From: JBCBSZ01 sp039185015
Lineage (GTDB): Bacteria > Actinomycetota > Acidimicrobiia > Acidimicrobiales > Poriferisodalaceae
DNA length: 64,000 nt
Direction of reading: 5' to 3'
Assembly: GCA_039185015.1 (NCBI GenBank)
Contig: JBCDAU010000012.1
Coordinates: 74,987-138,986 of the forward strand
The position numbers were made by a program, and so were the translations under genes. Positions 17,898 to 25,591 of this stretch are shown here, piece after piece. The notes beneath the pieces are model-generated. The model made no database searches and was not told the DNA's origin. It was given only the letters and a program-made list of their open reading frames with translations. The stretch's first letter is position 1; each line of letters opens with the position of its first letter.

Positions 17898-19289
17898 CTA
17901 CTCGCTGGGTTCGGTCGGCGGTGCCGGCGGCTCGTCGCCGGGGCACGGCGCTGCGAACAGGTGAGCCCCCGGCGTCGGATCGGTGAACCGGCACCCGTAG
18001 TCCGGAGCCGCCACGGCCGCCGGGTCGAGGATCGGGTCGCCCTCGGGACGCACGTCGTCCTCGACCCAGGTGACGAGGTCGGCGAAGGCCTGCTCGTACT
18101 CGGCGAGGGTGAAGTCGCAGTGGCCCGAGCCTCGGATGGCCCGCTGCACGAGCAGGTGCTCGCGACCCCAGGACGCCACGTCCTCGGCGTAGTCGATCTG
18201 CATGCCGAACGGCACGAACAGGTCGCCGAGGTTGTGCAGCGACAGCACGGGGTCCGAGATCCGGCCGGTGATCGCCTCGTTCTTCCGAGCCGAGGGATGG
18301 GCCGTCACGCGAGCGATCGCGTCGTTGAAGGCGGCCTCCTCGTCGCTCACCGCAGGGTCGAGGTCGAGCTGGTACACGTCGTGGGAGTTGTCCACGACGT
18401 TCTGGCCGCCGCTGTTCGGCAGCGTGCCATCGCCGAGACCGAGGTCGAACAGGAAGTTGCCCGGTCCGGTGCCGTTGTCGGGGAACGTGTTCCAGAAGAA
18501 CCACGCCTCGTCGAAGTTCGGCCGATCGCCGCCGCTCTCCAGCTCGGCGAACTGCTTGAACGTCTCGCCGGTCTCGTTGAGCACGGTCGGCCAGCCGTCC
18601 GGCGCGAACTCGAGCGCCGCCTTGATCGCCGGGACCGTCGCCCCGACGTACGCCAGTGGGTCGACCGGGAAGGCCGACGTTCCGGTGCCGAGCTGCTGGG
18701 CGCCGAGGTTGAACGACAGGAAGTAGTCGAAGAGCTCGTAGTCGCCCATGACGCCGCAGACCGGCAGGGCGCCGTCGTAGAGCCAGCGGTAGCGCTCCAT
18801 CGAGTAGCCGGTGACGTGGCCACCCATCGACGCGCCGGAGAGGTAGATCCGGTCCGGCCAGTGGTCGAGCACACGGCGGCCCATGTACGAGGCCAGGATC
18901 TTGGTCGACAGCGCTCCCGAGAGGATGTCGTATCCGTTGCGGTCGTAGCTCGAGGCGGCCCACGCGTAGCCCTGCGACAGGGCGTACTCGCGGAACGGCA
19001 GGTTGTCGACGGTCAGCTCGGGGACGTCACCCCGGAACCCGTGCGCCCACATCACGAGGTCGCCGTTCCAGTCAGCGGGGATCTCGTAGCGGTAGGCGGC
19101 GCCTCGCCAGACACCCCAGCCCTGCTCGGCGTCCTCGAACCCGGGCAGCGGCTCGAAGGGCAACGTCGACTCGTCGACGAAGAACTGCGGCCCCTCCGGC
19201 TCGCCGGTGTCCTGCGCCGACGACGTGCCGACGGCGAGCAGGCTGGCGAGCAGCACCACGGACAGCATGAGCAACGACCTTCGACGCAT
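17898..19289 (-). CDS. Secreted alpha/beta hydrolase
   Basis: A 463-residue exported protein. A classical signal peptide (MRRRS, hydrophobic core, cleavage after SSA near residue 25) is followed by an alpha/beta-hydrolase domain. Visible elements are the MWAHGFRGD oxyanion segment near 80-88, the nucleophile elbow SGASMGGH with S154, and the histidine of RGSGHCDFT near the C-terminus. The tail is Pro-rich (PPAPPTEPSE). It could be a peptidase or esterase acting outside the membrane. The ATG at 19289 is supported by a GGAGGGG ribosome binding site; upstream in-frame sequence belongs to the neighbouring gene. A TAGCGT -10 lies about 27 nt upstream of the ATG. Confidence 0.83.
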   Translation of the reverse strand: MRRRSLLMLSVVLLASLLAVGTSSAQDTGEPEGPQFFVDESTLPFEPLPGFEDAEQGWGVWRGAAYRYEIPADWNGDLVMWAHGFRGDVPELTVDNLPFREYALSQGYAWAASSYDRNGYDILSGALSTKILASYMGRRVLDHWPDRIYLSGASMGGHVTGYSMERYRWLYDGALPVCGVMGDYELFDYFLSFNLGAQQLGTGTSAFPVDPLAYVGATVPAIKAALEFAPDGWPTVLNETGETFKQFAELESGGDRPNFDEAWFFWNTFPDNGTGPGNFLFDLGLGDGTLPNSGGQNVVDNSHDVYQLDLDPAVSDEEAAFNDAIARVTAHPSARKNEAITGRISDPVLSLHNLGDLFVPFGMQIDYAEDVASWGREHLLVQRAIRGSGHCDFTLAEYEQAFADLVTWVEDDVRPEGDPILDPAAVAAPDYGCRFTDPTPGAHLFAAPCPGDEPPAPPTEPSE

Positions 19290-19317
19290 GGACCCCTCCG
19301 TTCGCGACGCCGACACG

Positions 19318-21348
19318 CTACTGCCCGCCGGACCCCCGTTCGGCCATGCCGTTCGCGGGCGGTGTCGCACGCCATGGCGCACCAGTTCGCAACCACGTGG
19401 CGAACGTCTCGCCGTCGACCGCTGAGGCCCACAGCCAACCCTGCGCTCGTTCGCAGCCGAGCGCCGCCACGAGCTCGGCCTGATCCTGCTGCTCGACCCC
19501 CTCGGCCACGACGGGCAGGCCGAGCGCCGTGGCCAGGTCCACCGTCGCCGCGACCACGGCGCGACCGGCTCCGGGGCGGAGTCCGCCGAGGAGCAGGCCC
19601 CGATCGAGCTTGAGCCCGTCGAGCGGGAGGCGAGCGAAGAGGGACAGCGACGAGTAGCCCGTACCGAAGTCGTCCAGGTAGACGCCCACCCCTCGAGATC
19701 GGACCTCGCGGAGCACATCGACCACGCGGTCGACGTCACTGGCCACCGCGGTCTCCGTCACCTCGATGACGACCCCGTGCGGGGGACATCCCGCGTCACC
19801 GATCGCTCCGAGGAGCACCTCCATCGCCTCGGCGTCGAGCTCGCTCGGGCTCACGTTCACGTGCACGACGAAGTCGTCGTCGACGAGCCCCGCGACGCGA
19901 GCCCGGAAGGCGAACGCCTCCCGGCGCACCACGCCATCGAGCTCGGCACCGAGCCCCGCCTCCTCGGCGAGCGGGAGGAACTCCGATGCCGGACGGAGCT
20001 CGCCATCCGGTCGCGCCCATCGGGCGAGCGCTTCGGCCCCGACGATCCGACCCGAGGTCGGATCGATCACCGGCTGGAACCGTGCGCTGAACTCCCCGGC
20101 GCTCAGGGCAGCACGGATCTCGATCTCGTCGTCGAGGCGGCGCTGGAGCTCATCGCGGAGACCCGCGTCGAAGACCGCGACCTGGTTCCGCCCCGCGGCC
20201 TTGGCGCGATATAGCGCCGCGTCGGCGTGGCGAAGCAGGTCGTCCGGTTCGTCGAGGTGGTCGCGGTCGAGGCTGACCCCGACGCTCGCCGTCATCTTGA
20301 CCTCTCTCCCTTCGAGGACGAACGGAGCGGTGAACGACGAGGAGACCCGTTCGGCGACCGCGATCGCCTCCTCGGCGTCGGCAAGGTTCGTGAGCAGCAC
20401 GGTGAACTCGTCGCCACCGAGTCGCGACAACGCGTCTCCCTCACGCAGGAGCGGGCGAACCCGTTCACCCACCTCACGGAGCAACGCGTCGCCCGCGGCG
20501 TGACCGAGCGAGTCGTTCACGACCTTGAACCGGTCGAGATCGAAGAAGAGCACGGCGATCGTGGAGCCCTCCCGCCGTGCTCTCGCCATGGCCGTGGTGA
20601 GGTGCTGAGTGAACAGCGAACGGTTGGCCAGTCCCGTGAGCGTGTCGTGCGTGGCCTGGTCGGCCAGTGATGCGTTGGCCGCCGCCAGCTCCTCGTTGAC
20701 CTCGACGAGGCGCTCCCGCTCGCCGACGAGCTCCTCGGCCAGGACGCTCCTCTCGTGGGCGTCGACCGCCGCCCGGACGGTGTCGGCGTGACCCACGGAC
20801 TGGAGGTGGATCGACACGAGCGCCCCGTAGACGACCACGCCGGCGAGCAGCTGCCCGAACGAACCTGCAGATGCGAAGCCGATCACCGACATCGTGCTCA
20901 GGACGAGGACCCCGCTGTAGAACAGCGGCCGGACGGCACCGGAGTAGATCGTCGCCGAGGCGAGCAGCCCGTAGACGAACACGACGAGCAGCGCCTGCCA
21001 GCGGGGGTCCTCGGGGAGGGCGAGCAGCGAGATCGACCCCCAGCCGGTCGACGACACGATCTGGCCGACCACGAGCGCTCGTCGGCTGGCTCCCCGACCG
21101 TCGCCAGCGGCCATGCGCCGGGCACCGACGGTCTGGATGGTGTTGCCGAGGGCGGCGGCGAACGCCCAGAGCAACAGCCCGCCCTGATCCGCCTTCGTCC
21201 AGAACACGGAAACGACCGCGACGATCGTCGGGTAGGCGGCGAGCCCGGCCTGACCGAGCAGCGTCGCCGTACGGCCCCACAGCCGGTCCTCGACCGCCGC
21301 GCTCGCCCGATGCTCGGGAGCGTCGGCGCCGCACGGTTCGGACATCAT
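19318..21348 (-). CDS. Membrane GGDEF-EAL cyclic-di-GMP protein
   Basis: A 676-residue protein. Five or six hydrophobic segments fill residues 34-185 (a MASE-like sensor region), followed by a short coiled coil (200-230). The GGDEF domain has intact GGDEF at 311-315 and an RxxD inhibitory site (R302-D305) five residues before it. The EAL domain has E439-A-L441 and retains the HVNVSP, EVTE, DDFGTGYSS, KLDR and AEGVEQQDQ signature residues. Both synthesis and hydrolysis of c-di-GMP therefore look possible. The ATG at 21348 is the first of two adjacent ATGs; the upstream open frame is not membrane-like. Confidence 0.85.
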   Translation of the reverse strand: MMSEPCGADAPEHRASAAVEDRLWGRTATLLGQAGLAAYPTIVAVVSVFWTKADQGGLLLWAFAAALGNTIQTVGARRMAAGDGRGASRRALVVGQIVSSTGWGSISLLALPEDPRWQALLVVFVYGLLASATIYSGAVRPLFYSGVLVLSTMSVIGFASAGSFGQLLAGVVVYGALVSIHLQSVGHADTVRAAVDAHERSVLAEELVGERERLVEVNEELAAANASLADQATHDTLTGLANRSLFTQHLTTAMARARREGSTIAVLFFDLDRFKVVNDSLGHAAGDALLREVGERVRPLLREGDALSRLGGDEFTVLLTNLADAEEAIAVAERVSSSFTAPFVLEGREVKMTASVGVSLDRDHLDEPDDLLRHADAALYRAKAAGRNQVAVFDAGLRDELQRRLDDEIEIRAALSAGEFSARFQPVIDPTSGRIVGAEALARWARPDGELRPASEFLPLAEEAGLGAELDGVVRREAFAFRARVAGLVDDDFVVHVNVSPSELDAEAMEVLLGAIGDAGCPPHGVVIEVTETAVASDVDRVVDVLREVRSRGVGVYLDDFGTGYSSLSLFARLPLDGLKLDRGLLLGGLRPGAGRAVVAATVDLATALGLPVVAEGVEQQDQAELVAALGCERAQGWLWASAVDGETFATWLRTGAPWRATPPANGMAERGSGGQ

Positions 21349-21455
21349 CCCCCATCGGCAGGGCCAGACCGACCGATGAGCACCACGAGGGAGCCGCAGC
21401 GTCGGCGGATCCGGATCCGCCCCAGCCGCTCGGGCGTCGCCGCCGAGGTGACCGC

Positions 21456-21461
21456 TACGCT
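21456..21461 (+). promoter_or_regulatory. -10 box TACGCT for SDR gene
   Basis: TACGCT ends 8 nt before the ATG at 21470; there is no ribosome binding site, so the transcript is probably leaderless. Confidence 0.45.
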
Positions 21462-21469
21462 CCGCGGCG

Positions 21470-22243
21470 ATGACCGACGCACCACTGCCGAACGCATCCC
21501 ATGATCTGACCGGCCGGGTGGCCATGGTCACCGGTGCCACCTCGGGGCTCGGCTGGCGATTCGCCCAGGTGCTCGCCGCCGCCGGCGCCACCGTCGTCGG
21601 GACCGGACGCCGGACGGATCGACTCGACCAGCTGGCTGCCGAATCGGCCGAGCTCGGCACGATCATCGGCGTCCAGATGGACATGACCGACACCGAGAGC
21701 ATCCTCGGCGGTGTCGACACCGCCGAGGATGCCGTCGGCACGATCGACATCCTCGTCAACAACGCCGGCGTCCCCGACGCCCAGCGGGCGCACAAGATGC
21801 CGGTCGAGCTGATCGACCGGGTGATCGACACCAACCTCCGAGGCCCGTACGTGCTCTCGTGCGAGATCGCCCGCCGGCTGATCGCCGCCGAACGACCCGG
21901 TGCGATGGTGAACATCTCCAGCGCGTCCGGCTTCCACTACGACGGTCACGGCGCCGCGCTCTACTCGGTGACCAAGGCGGCGATCGCCCGGATGAGCGAA
22001 GCGCTCGCCGTCGAGTGGTCTCGCTACCGGATCAACGTGAACTGCATCGCTCCGGGCGCCTTCAGCTCCGAGATGATGGACGGCATGGTCGAACGCATGG
22101 GTGACATCAGCCAGCACTTCCCCCGCAAGCGGATGGGAGATCCGTCCCAGCTCGACTCGACCCTCCTCTACCTCTGCTCCCCGTCCTCCGACGCGGTCAC
22201 CGGTGCCATCCTCCGCGTCGACGACGGACAAGGACCTCGCTGA
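21470..22243 (+). CDS. Short-chain dehydrogenase/reductase (classical SDR)
   Basis: A 257-residue classical SDR. Visible motifs are TGATSGLGWRFAQ (cofactor-binding glycines, residues 21-33), NNAGV near 99, the catalytic serine in NISSASG near 147 and the YSVTK tyrosine/lysine near 165-169. The C-terminal VTGAILRVDDGQ is typical. The coding sequence contains a perfect 34-bp palindrome at 21699-21732. The mycothiol-dependent enzyme follows after 1 nt, so the two form an operon. The substrate is unknown. Confidence 0.9.
   Translation: MTDAPLPNASHDLTGRVAMVTGATSGLGWRFAQVLAAAGATVVGTGRRTDRLDQLAAESAELGTIIGVQMDMTDTESILGGVDTAEDAVGTIDILVNNAGVPDAQRAHKMPVELIDRVIDTNLRGPYVLSCEIARRLIAAERPGAMVNISSASGFHYDGHGAALYSVTKAAIARMSEALAVEWSRYRINVNCIAPGAFSSEMMDGMVERMGDISQHFPRKRMGDPSQLDSTLLYLCSPSSDAVTGAILRVDDGQGPR
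21699..21732. repeat. 34-bp perfect palindrome inside SDR gene
   Basis: The left half is GCATCCTCGGCGGTGTC and the right half is its exact reverse complement, with no spacer and centre GTCGAC. Pairing stops immediately outside. It encodes an ILGGVDTAEDA segment of the SDR. Confidence 0.85.
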
Positions 22244-22244
22244 G

Positions 22245-22985
22245 ATGACGCTCTCGACCGACACCTACCTCGACCACACCCGAACCGGCGGCGCCGCCTT
22301 CGCCGACGCCTTGATCGGCGCCGACGTCGATGCCCCGGTGGTCGCCTGCGGCGACTGGACGGTCGCCGACCTCGTCGGGCACATCGGCACCGTGCACCGC
22401 TGGGCGGCCGTGGCGTTGCGCGAGGGCCGGCAGCCCGGCCGCGACGACCTGGCCGACGCACCGCCCTTCGACCCATCGGACGCGTCCGGGTGGTACCGGG
22501 CCTGTCTCGACGACATCGTCGCCGAGCTCGAGGCAGCCGATCCGGTCGCCTCGTCGTGGCACCCGTTCCCCGTCGAGCAGGTCGCCGGGTTCTGGTTCCG
22601 CCGGATGGCGCACGAGATCGCCGTCCATCGCTGGGACCTCGAGCACGCCGTCTCGACGCCGACGACCATGGATCCGGCCCTCGCCTCGGACGGGATCGAC
22701 GAGTACTTCGAGGTCACGATCCCACGCCTGGTCGTCCAGGGGCGGGACCTCCCGACGAGCAGCTTCCACGTGCACTGCACCGACGTCGAGGGCGAGTGGC
22801 TCGTGTGGACCGAGGACGGTGACTACCGGATGGTCCGCGAGCACCGAAAGGGCGATGCCGCGCTGCGGGGTCCGGCCGAGCAGCTGCTGCTGCGGATGTG
22901 GAACCGACCGGCGCCGGACGACGAGCTGAGCCCCGTCGGCGACGAGACCGCCTTCGTCGACTGGACGTCCCTCGGCGGTAACTGA
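22245..22985 (+). CDS. Maleylpyruvate isomerase/mycothiol-dependent enzyme family protein
   Basis: A 246-residue protein of the DinB-like mycothiol-dependent family: an N-terminal four-helix part (ACGDWTVADLVGHIGTVHRWAA near 32-53; metal-binding H48 candidate), the WFRRMAHEIAVHRWDLEHAV segment near 124-141 with further histidines, and a C-terminal SCP2-like domain (ALRGPAEQLLLRMWNR). Family members use mycothiol, the actinobacterial thiol, in isomerisation or S-transfer. The ATG follows the SDR stop after 1 nt. Confidence 0.85.
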   Translation: MTLSTDTYLDHTRTGGAAFADALIGADVDAPVVACGDWTVADLVGHIGTVHRWAAVALREGRQPGRDDLADAPPFDPSDASGWYRACLDDIVAELEAADPVASSWHPFPVEQVAGFWFRRMAHEIAVHRWDLEHAVSTPTTMDPALASDGIDEYFEVTIPRLVVQGRDLPTSSFHVHCTDVEGEWLVWTEDGDYRMVREHRKGDAALRGPAEQLLLRMWNRPAPDDELSPVGDETAFVDWTSLGGN

Positions 22986-22996
22986 GCCCCGACCAA

Positions 22997-23157
22997 GCAC
23001 CGGCCCCCGAGCGGGCAGGAACACCGCACGGCCCGGCCGCAGCCCGCCAGGGCGAGGACCTCGGGAGGAGCTCGGGGCACCGGGCCCCCGAGCGGGCAGG
23101 AGCACAGCACGGCCCGGGCCGCAGGCCGTCAGGCCGAGGACACCGGGAGGAGGGAGG
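22997..23157. repeat. Two imperfect ~80-bp tandem copies
   Basis: Copy 1 (22997-23076) and copy 2 (23077-23157) both begin GCACCGG and share the CCCCCGAGCGGGCAGGA core and the following GCACGGCCCGG stretch. About nine in ten positions match. This fills the 200-bp gap between two convergent genes. No reading frame is supported. Confidence 0.7.
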
Positions 23158-23185
23158 GGCTCCGGGGCCCCACCCGGGTATCGAC

Positions 23186-23944
23186 TCAGAACACCGTGTA
23201 GCCGCCGTCGACGCAGACCTCCTGGCCGGTGTGGAAGGTCTGGGACGGGTCGGCGAGGAAAGCACCGACCTCGCGGAACTCGACGGGCTCGGCCCATCGG
23301 CGCACCGGCGTCCGACGTACGGTCGCGTCGCGGAACTTGTCGTTCTCGTAGCCGCCCGACGCGAGCTCGGTGATCGTCCAGCCGGGCAGCAGGGAGTTCA
23401 CCCGGATCCGGTGGCGGGCGAGCCCGACGGCGAGCGCCCGGACCAAACCGTTGAGCGCGGTCTTGGCGGTGCCGTACGCCTCGTTGTTGGCTGCGCCGTG
23501 GATCGCCGACGTGGAGGACACGGCGACGAGGCTGCCCCCCACGCCCTGCTCGACGAGGCGCCGGGCGCCTTCGCGCAGGGTGAGGAAGACGCCGTCGAGA
23601 TTGACCTCCATGACGGCGCGCCAGTCATCGAGGGTCAGCTCGAGGAACGGGGTCCCCGTGCCACCACGGCCGGCGTTCGCGAACACGCCGTCGAGCCGGC
23701 CGAGGTCGGCGATCGAACGGTCCATGGTCTCGATCGTCTGCGCCTCGTCGGCCACATCGCAGACGTAGGCCTCGGCGGTCCCGCCGAGGGAGCGGAGCTG
23801 CTCGAGCGCCGCGCCGTTCTTCTCCTCGTTGCGTCCCCAGATCGCGATCGCGCCGCCGGCGAGCACGATGCCCTCCGCCATGCCGAGGCCGATGCCGCCG
23901 TTGCCGCCCGTGACGACGAAGACCTTGCCGCTGAGATCGATCAT
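23186..23944 (-). CDS. SDR family oxidoreductase
   Basis: A 252-residue classical SDR: TGGNGGIGLGMA at 12-23, the cofactor-specificity segment IWGRNEEKN, NAGRGG near 90, catalytic serine in AVSSTSAIHG and YGTAK tyrosine/lysine. The C-terminal SQTFHTGQEVCVDGGYTVF is characteristic of FabG-like members. The ATG at 23944 is the first Met giving normal SDR length. It is flanked on both sides by tandem-repeat spacers. The neighbouring NUDIX gene is divergent. Confidence 0.9.
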   Translation of the reverse strand: MIDLSGKVFVVTGGNGGIGLGMAEGIVLAGGAIAIWGRNEEKNGAALEQLRSLGGTAEAYVCDVADEAQTIETMDRSIADLGRLDGVFANAGRGGTGTPFLELTLDDWRAVMEVNLDGVFLTLREGARRLVEQGVGGSLVAVSSTSAIHGAANNEAYGTAKTALNGLVRALAVGLARHRIRVNSLLPGWTITELASGGYENDKFRDATVRRTPVRRWAEPVEFREVGAFLADPSQTFHTGQEVCVDGGYTVF

Positions 23945-23988
23945 GCCCGGATGCTGACAGGTCGTCGCGACGACGGCACGCTCACCCC

Positions 23989-24100
23989 GAGCGCGCCGGC
24001 CCACCCGTTCCCGATCACCCGAGCGCGCCGGCCCACCCGTTCCCGATCACCCGTGGGTGATCGGCCTACCCGTTCCCGATCACCCGTGGGTGATCGGCCA
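23989..24100. repeat. 32/33-bp tandem repeats with palindromes upstream of NUDIX gene
   Basis: Units share the core CCCGTTCCCGATCACCC: 23989-24020, 24021-24052 and 24053-24085, plus a partial unit from 24086 that runs into the NUDIX promoter. The last two junctions contain CCGATCACCC-GT-GGGTGATCGG, a perfect 10-bp inverted repeat, at 24043-24064 and 24076-24097 (33 bp apart). Confidence 0.75.
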
Positions 24101-24111
24101 TGCTGTGCGGC

Positions 24112-24837
24112 ATGGAGGTCACCCACGACGAGGCGTTGCGCGATCGGCTCCGACGGCACCTGGCCGACCACGACGTCCGCCGGCACGGCCTCGACGGACG
24201 TCGTCACGCAGCGGTCGCCGTGGTCGTGATCGACAGCGACGCGCAGGAACACGGCACCGACCCGACACCGGCCGACGCCATCATCGACCTCAGCATGATC
24301 CCCGGGGACGTCGACGGACTCGACGGCCGGGTGGACGGCACCGCTGGTGGCGCGTCGGTCATCCTCACCCGTCGTCAGCCCCGGATGCGGGCCCACGCCG
24401 GGCAGTGGGCGTTCCCCGGTGGGCGAGTCGATCCCGGCGAGGATCCGATCGAGGCCGCCCGCCGCGAGGTCAGCGAGGAGATCGGGCTCGACCTCCCGGA
24501 CGAGGCGCTGCTCGGGCGCCTGGACGACTATCCGACGCGGTCCGGGTACGTGATCTCCCCGTTCGTCTTCTGGGCCGGCGCCGGCGCGGAGCCGGTCGCC
24601 AACCCCGACGAGGTGGCGTCGATCCACCGGATCTCGGTGCGCGAGCTGCTGCGCCCGGACTCCCCGCGGTTCGTCGACATCCCCGAGAGCGACCGGCCCG
24701 TGATCCAGATGCCGATCGGCAGCGACCTGATCCACGCCCCGACGGGTGCGGTGCTCCACCAGTTCCGGGCCGTCGCCTACGAGGGTCGCAGCATCCGGGT
24801 CGACGGCTTCGAGCAGCCGGTCTTCGCCTGGCGCTGA
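24112..24837 (+). CDS. NUDIX hydrolase (CoA pyrophosphatase-like)
   Basis: A 241-residue NUDIX enzyme. The box is intact: GGRVDPGEDPIEAARREV followed by SEEIGL (residues ~104-127), with the REVSEE glutamates that bind Mg2+. Flanking parts (ILTRRQPRMRAHAGQWAFPGG upstream, YVISPFVFWAG downstream) resemble CoA pyrophosphatase NudL/YeaB-like proteins. The ATG at 24112 is preferred over 24100 because it lies 7 nt after a CATGCT box and leaves a normal N-terminus. It is convergent with the TetR gene across a minisatellite. Confidence 0.85.
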   Translation: MEVTHDEALRDRLRRHLADHDVRRHGLDGRRHAAVAVVVIDSDAQEHGTDPTPADAIIDLSMIPGDVDGLDGRVDGTAGGASVILTRRQPRMRAHAGQWAFPGGRVDPGEDPIEAARREVSEEIGLDLPDEALLGRLDDYPTRSGYVISPFVFWAGAGAEPVANPDEVASIHRISVRELLRPDSPRFVDIPESDRPVIQMPIGSDLIHAPTGAVLHQFRAVAYEGRSIRVDGFEQPVFAWR

Positions 24838-24863
24838 CCGCCCACCCGACGAGTCGTCAGCCG

Positions 24864-25015
24864 ACTCAACGCACCGAGGACAACACGAGCTCGATCGCCC
24901 AACTCAACGCACCGAGGACAACACGAGCTCGATCGCCCAACTCAACGCACCGAGGACAACACGAGCTCGATCGCCCAACTCAACGCACCGAGGACAACAC
25001 GAGCTCGATCGCCCG
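24864..25015. repeat. Four perfect tandem copies of a 38-bp unit
   Basis: Copies start at 24864, 24902, 24940 and 24978 with identical sequence except the final base of the last. The last copy is the 3' end of the TetR gene (the closing ERAIELVLSSVR codons and stop); the other three lie in the spacer beyond the stop. Each unit contains the palindrome CGAGCTCG. There are no spacers between copies, so it is not CRISPR. Confidence 0.9.
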
Positions 25016-25531
25016 CTCGTAGGCCGCGTCGGCGTCGATGAGCAACGGCGGCGCGAGGCCCTGCAGCTCGAGCATGACGTAGCCGTGGATGGTCGCCCAC
25101 AGGTGGTAGGCGCGGTCGCCGGCGTGATCGGGTCCGAGCTCGGCGTTGACCATCCGCACGAGCCGGTCGAACGAGGCCAACGACCGGGCGACCGCCTGCT
25201 CGCTCGGCTCGTGGCCCGGAACCGCGGACCCGAACATGATCAGGTAGTAGGTCGAGTCCGCGAGGCCCCAACGCCGGTAGGCGCGCGCCTGGGACACGAG
25301 GTCGTGATCGGCGGCGTCGAGGGCGGCGTCGAAGCGCTCGAACCCTTCCACGTAGAGGGCGTCGACGAGCCCGCCCTTGCCTCCGAACCAGGTGTAGACG
25401 CCGGTCGTCGAGCACCCGGCGCCCGAGGCGACCCGGCGGACGGTCAGCGCGGCGGCCCCGTCGTCCTGCAGGACCGCGATCGCTGCATCGAGGATCGCCT
25501 GCCGCTGGTCGGGGGTTGACTCGTCGCTCAT
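24980..25531 (-). CDS. TetR/AcrR family transcriptional regulator (TetR_C WHG type)
   Basis: A 183-residue regulator with an N-terminal helix-turn-helix (ILDAAIAVLQDDGAAALTVR, then RVASGAGCSTTGVYTWFGGK). The C-terminal region (ADSTYYLIMFGSAVPG and AYHLWATIHGYVMLELQG) fits the WHG-type TetR C-terminal domain. It is divergent from the carotenoid oxygenase over a 60-bp gap with palindromic sites. Its stop codon lies inside the last copy of the 38-bp repeat. A minus-strand TAACTT box lies 9 nt before the ATG at 25531. Confidence 0.88.
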   Translation of the reverse strand: MSDESTPDQRQAILDAAIAVLQDDGAAALTVRRVASGAGCSTTGVYTWFGGKGGLVDALYVEGFERFDAALDAADHDLVSQARAYRRWGLADSTYYLIMFGSAVPGHEPSEQAVARSLASFDRLVRMVNAELGPDHAGDRAYHLWATIHGYVMLELQGLAPPLLIDADAAYERAIELVLSSVR

Positions 25532-25540
25532 CGTGCAACA

Positions 25541-25562
25541 AAGTTACGCCATAACTTAGTTA
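25541..25562. promoter_or_regulatory. Overlapping palindromic operators between TetR and carotenoid oxygenase
   Basis: AAGTTA-CGCCA-TAACTT (25541-25557) and TAACT-T-AGTTA (25552-25562) overlap. The outer half-site is itself the minus-strand -10 of the TetR gene, and the inner one reads as a -10 (TAACTT) towards the oxygenase. One bound repressor could therefore block both promoters. Confidence 0.6.
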
Positions 25563-25591
25563 CGCCCAGTCAGTGAGACGAGGAGACCGTC

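Noticed and set aside
24864..25015. 38-bp repeats as a CRISPR array
   Set aside because: Copies abut without spacers and no cas genes are present.
24942..25541. Alternative minus-strand frame over the TetR gene and repeats
   Set aside because: Arg-rich shifted frame; the true TetR frame has a complete helix-turn-helix and promoter.
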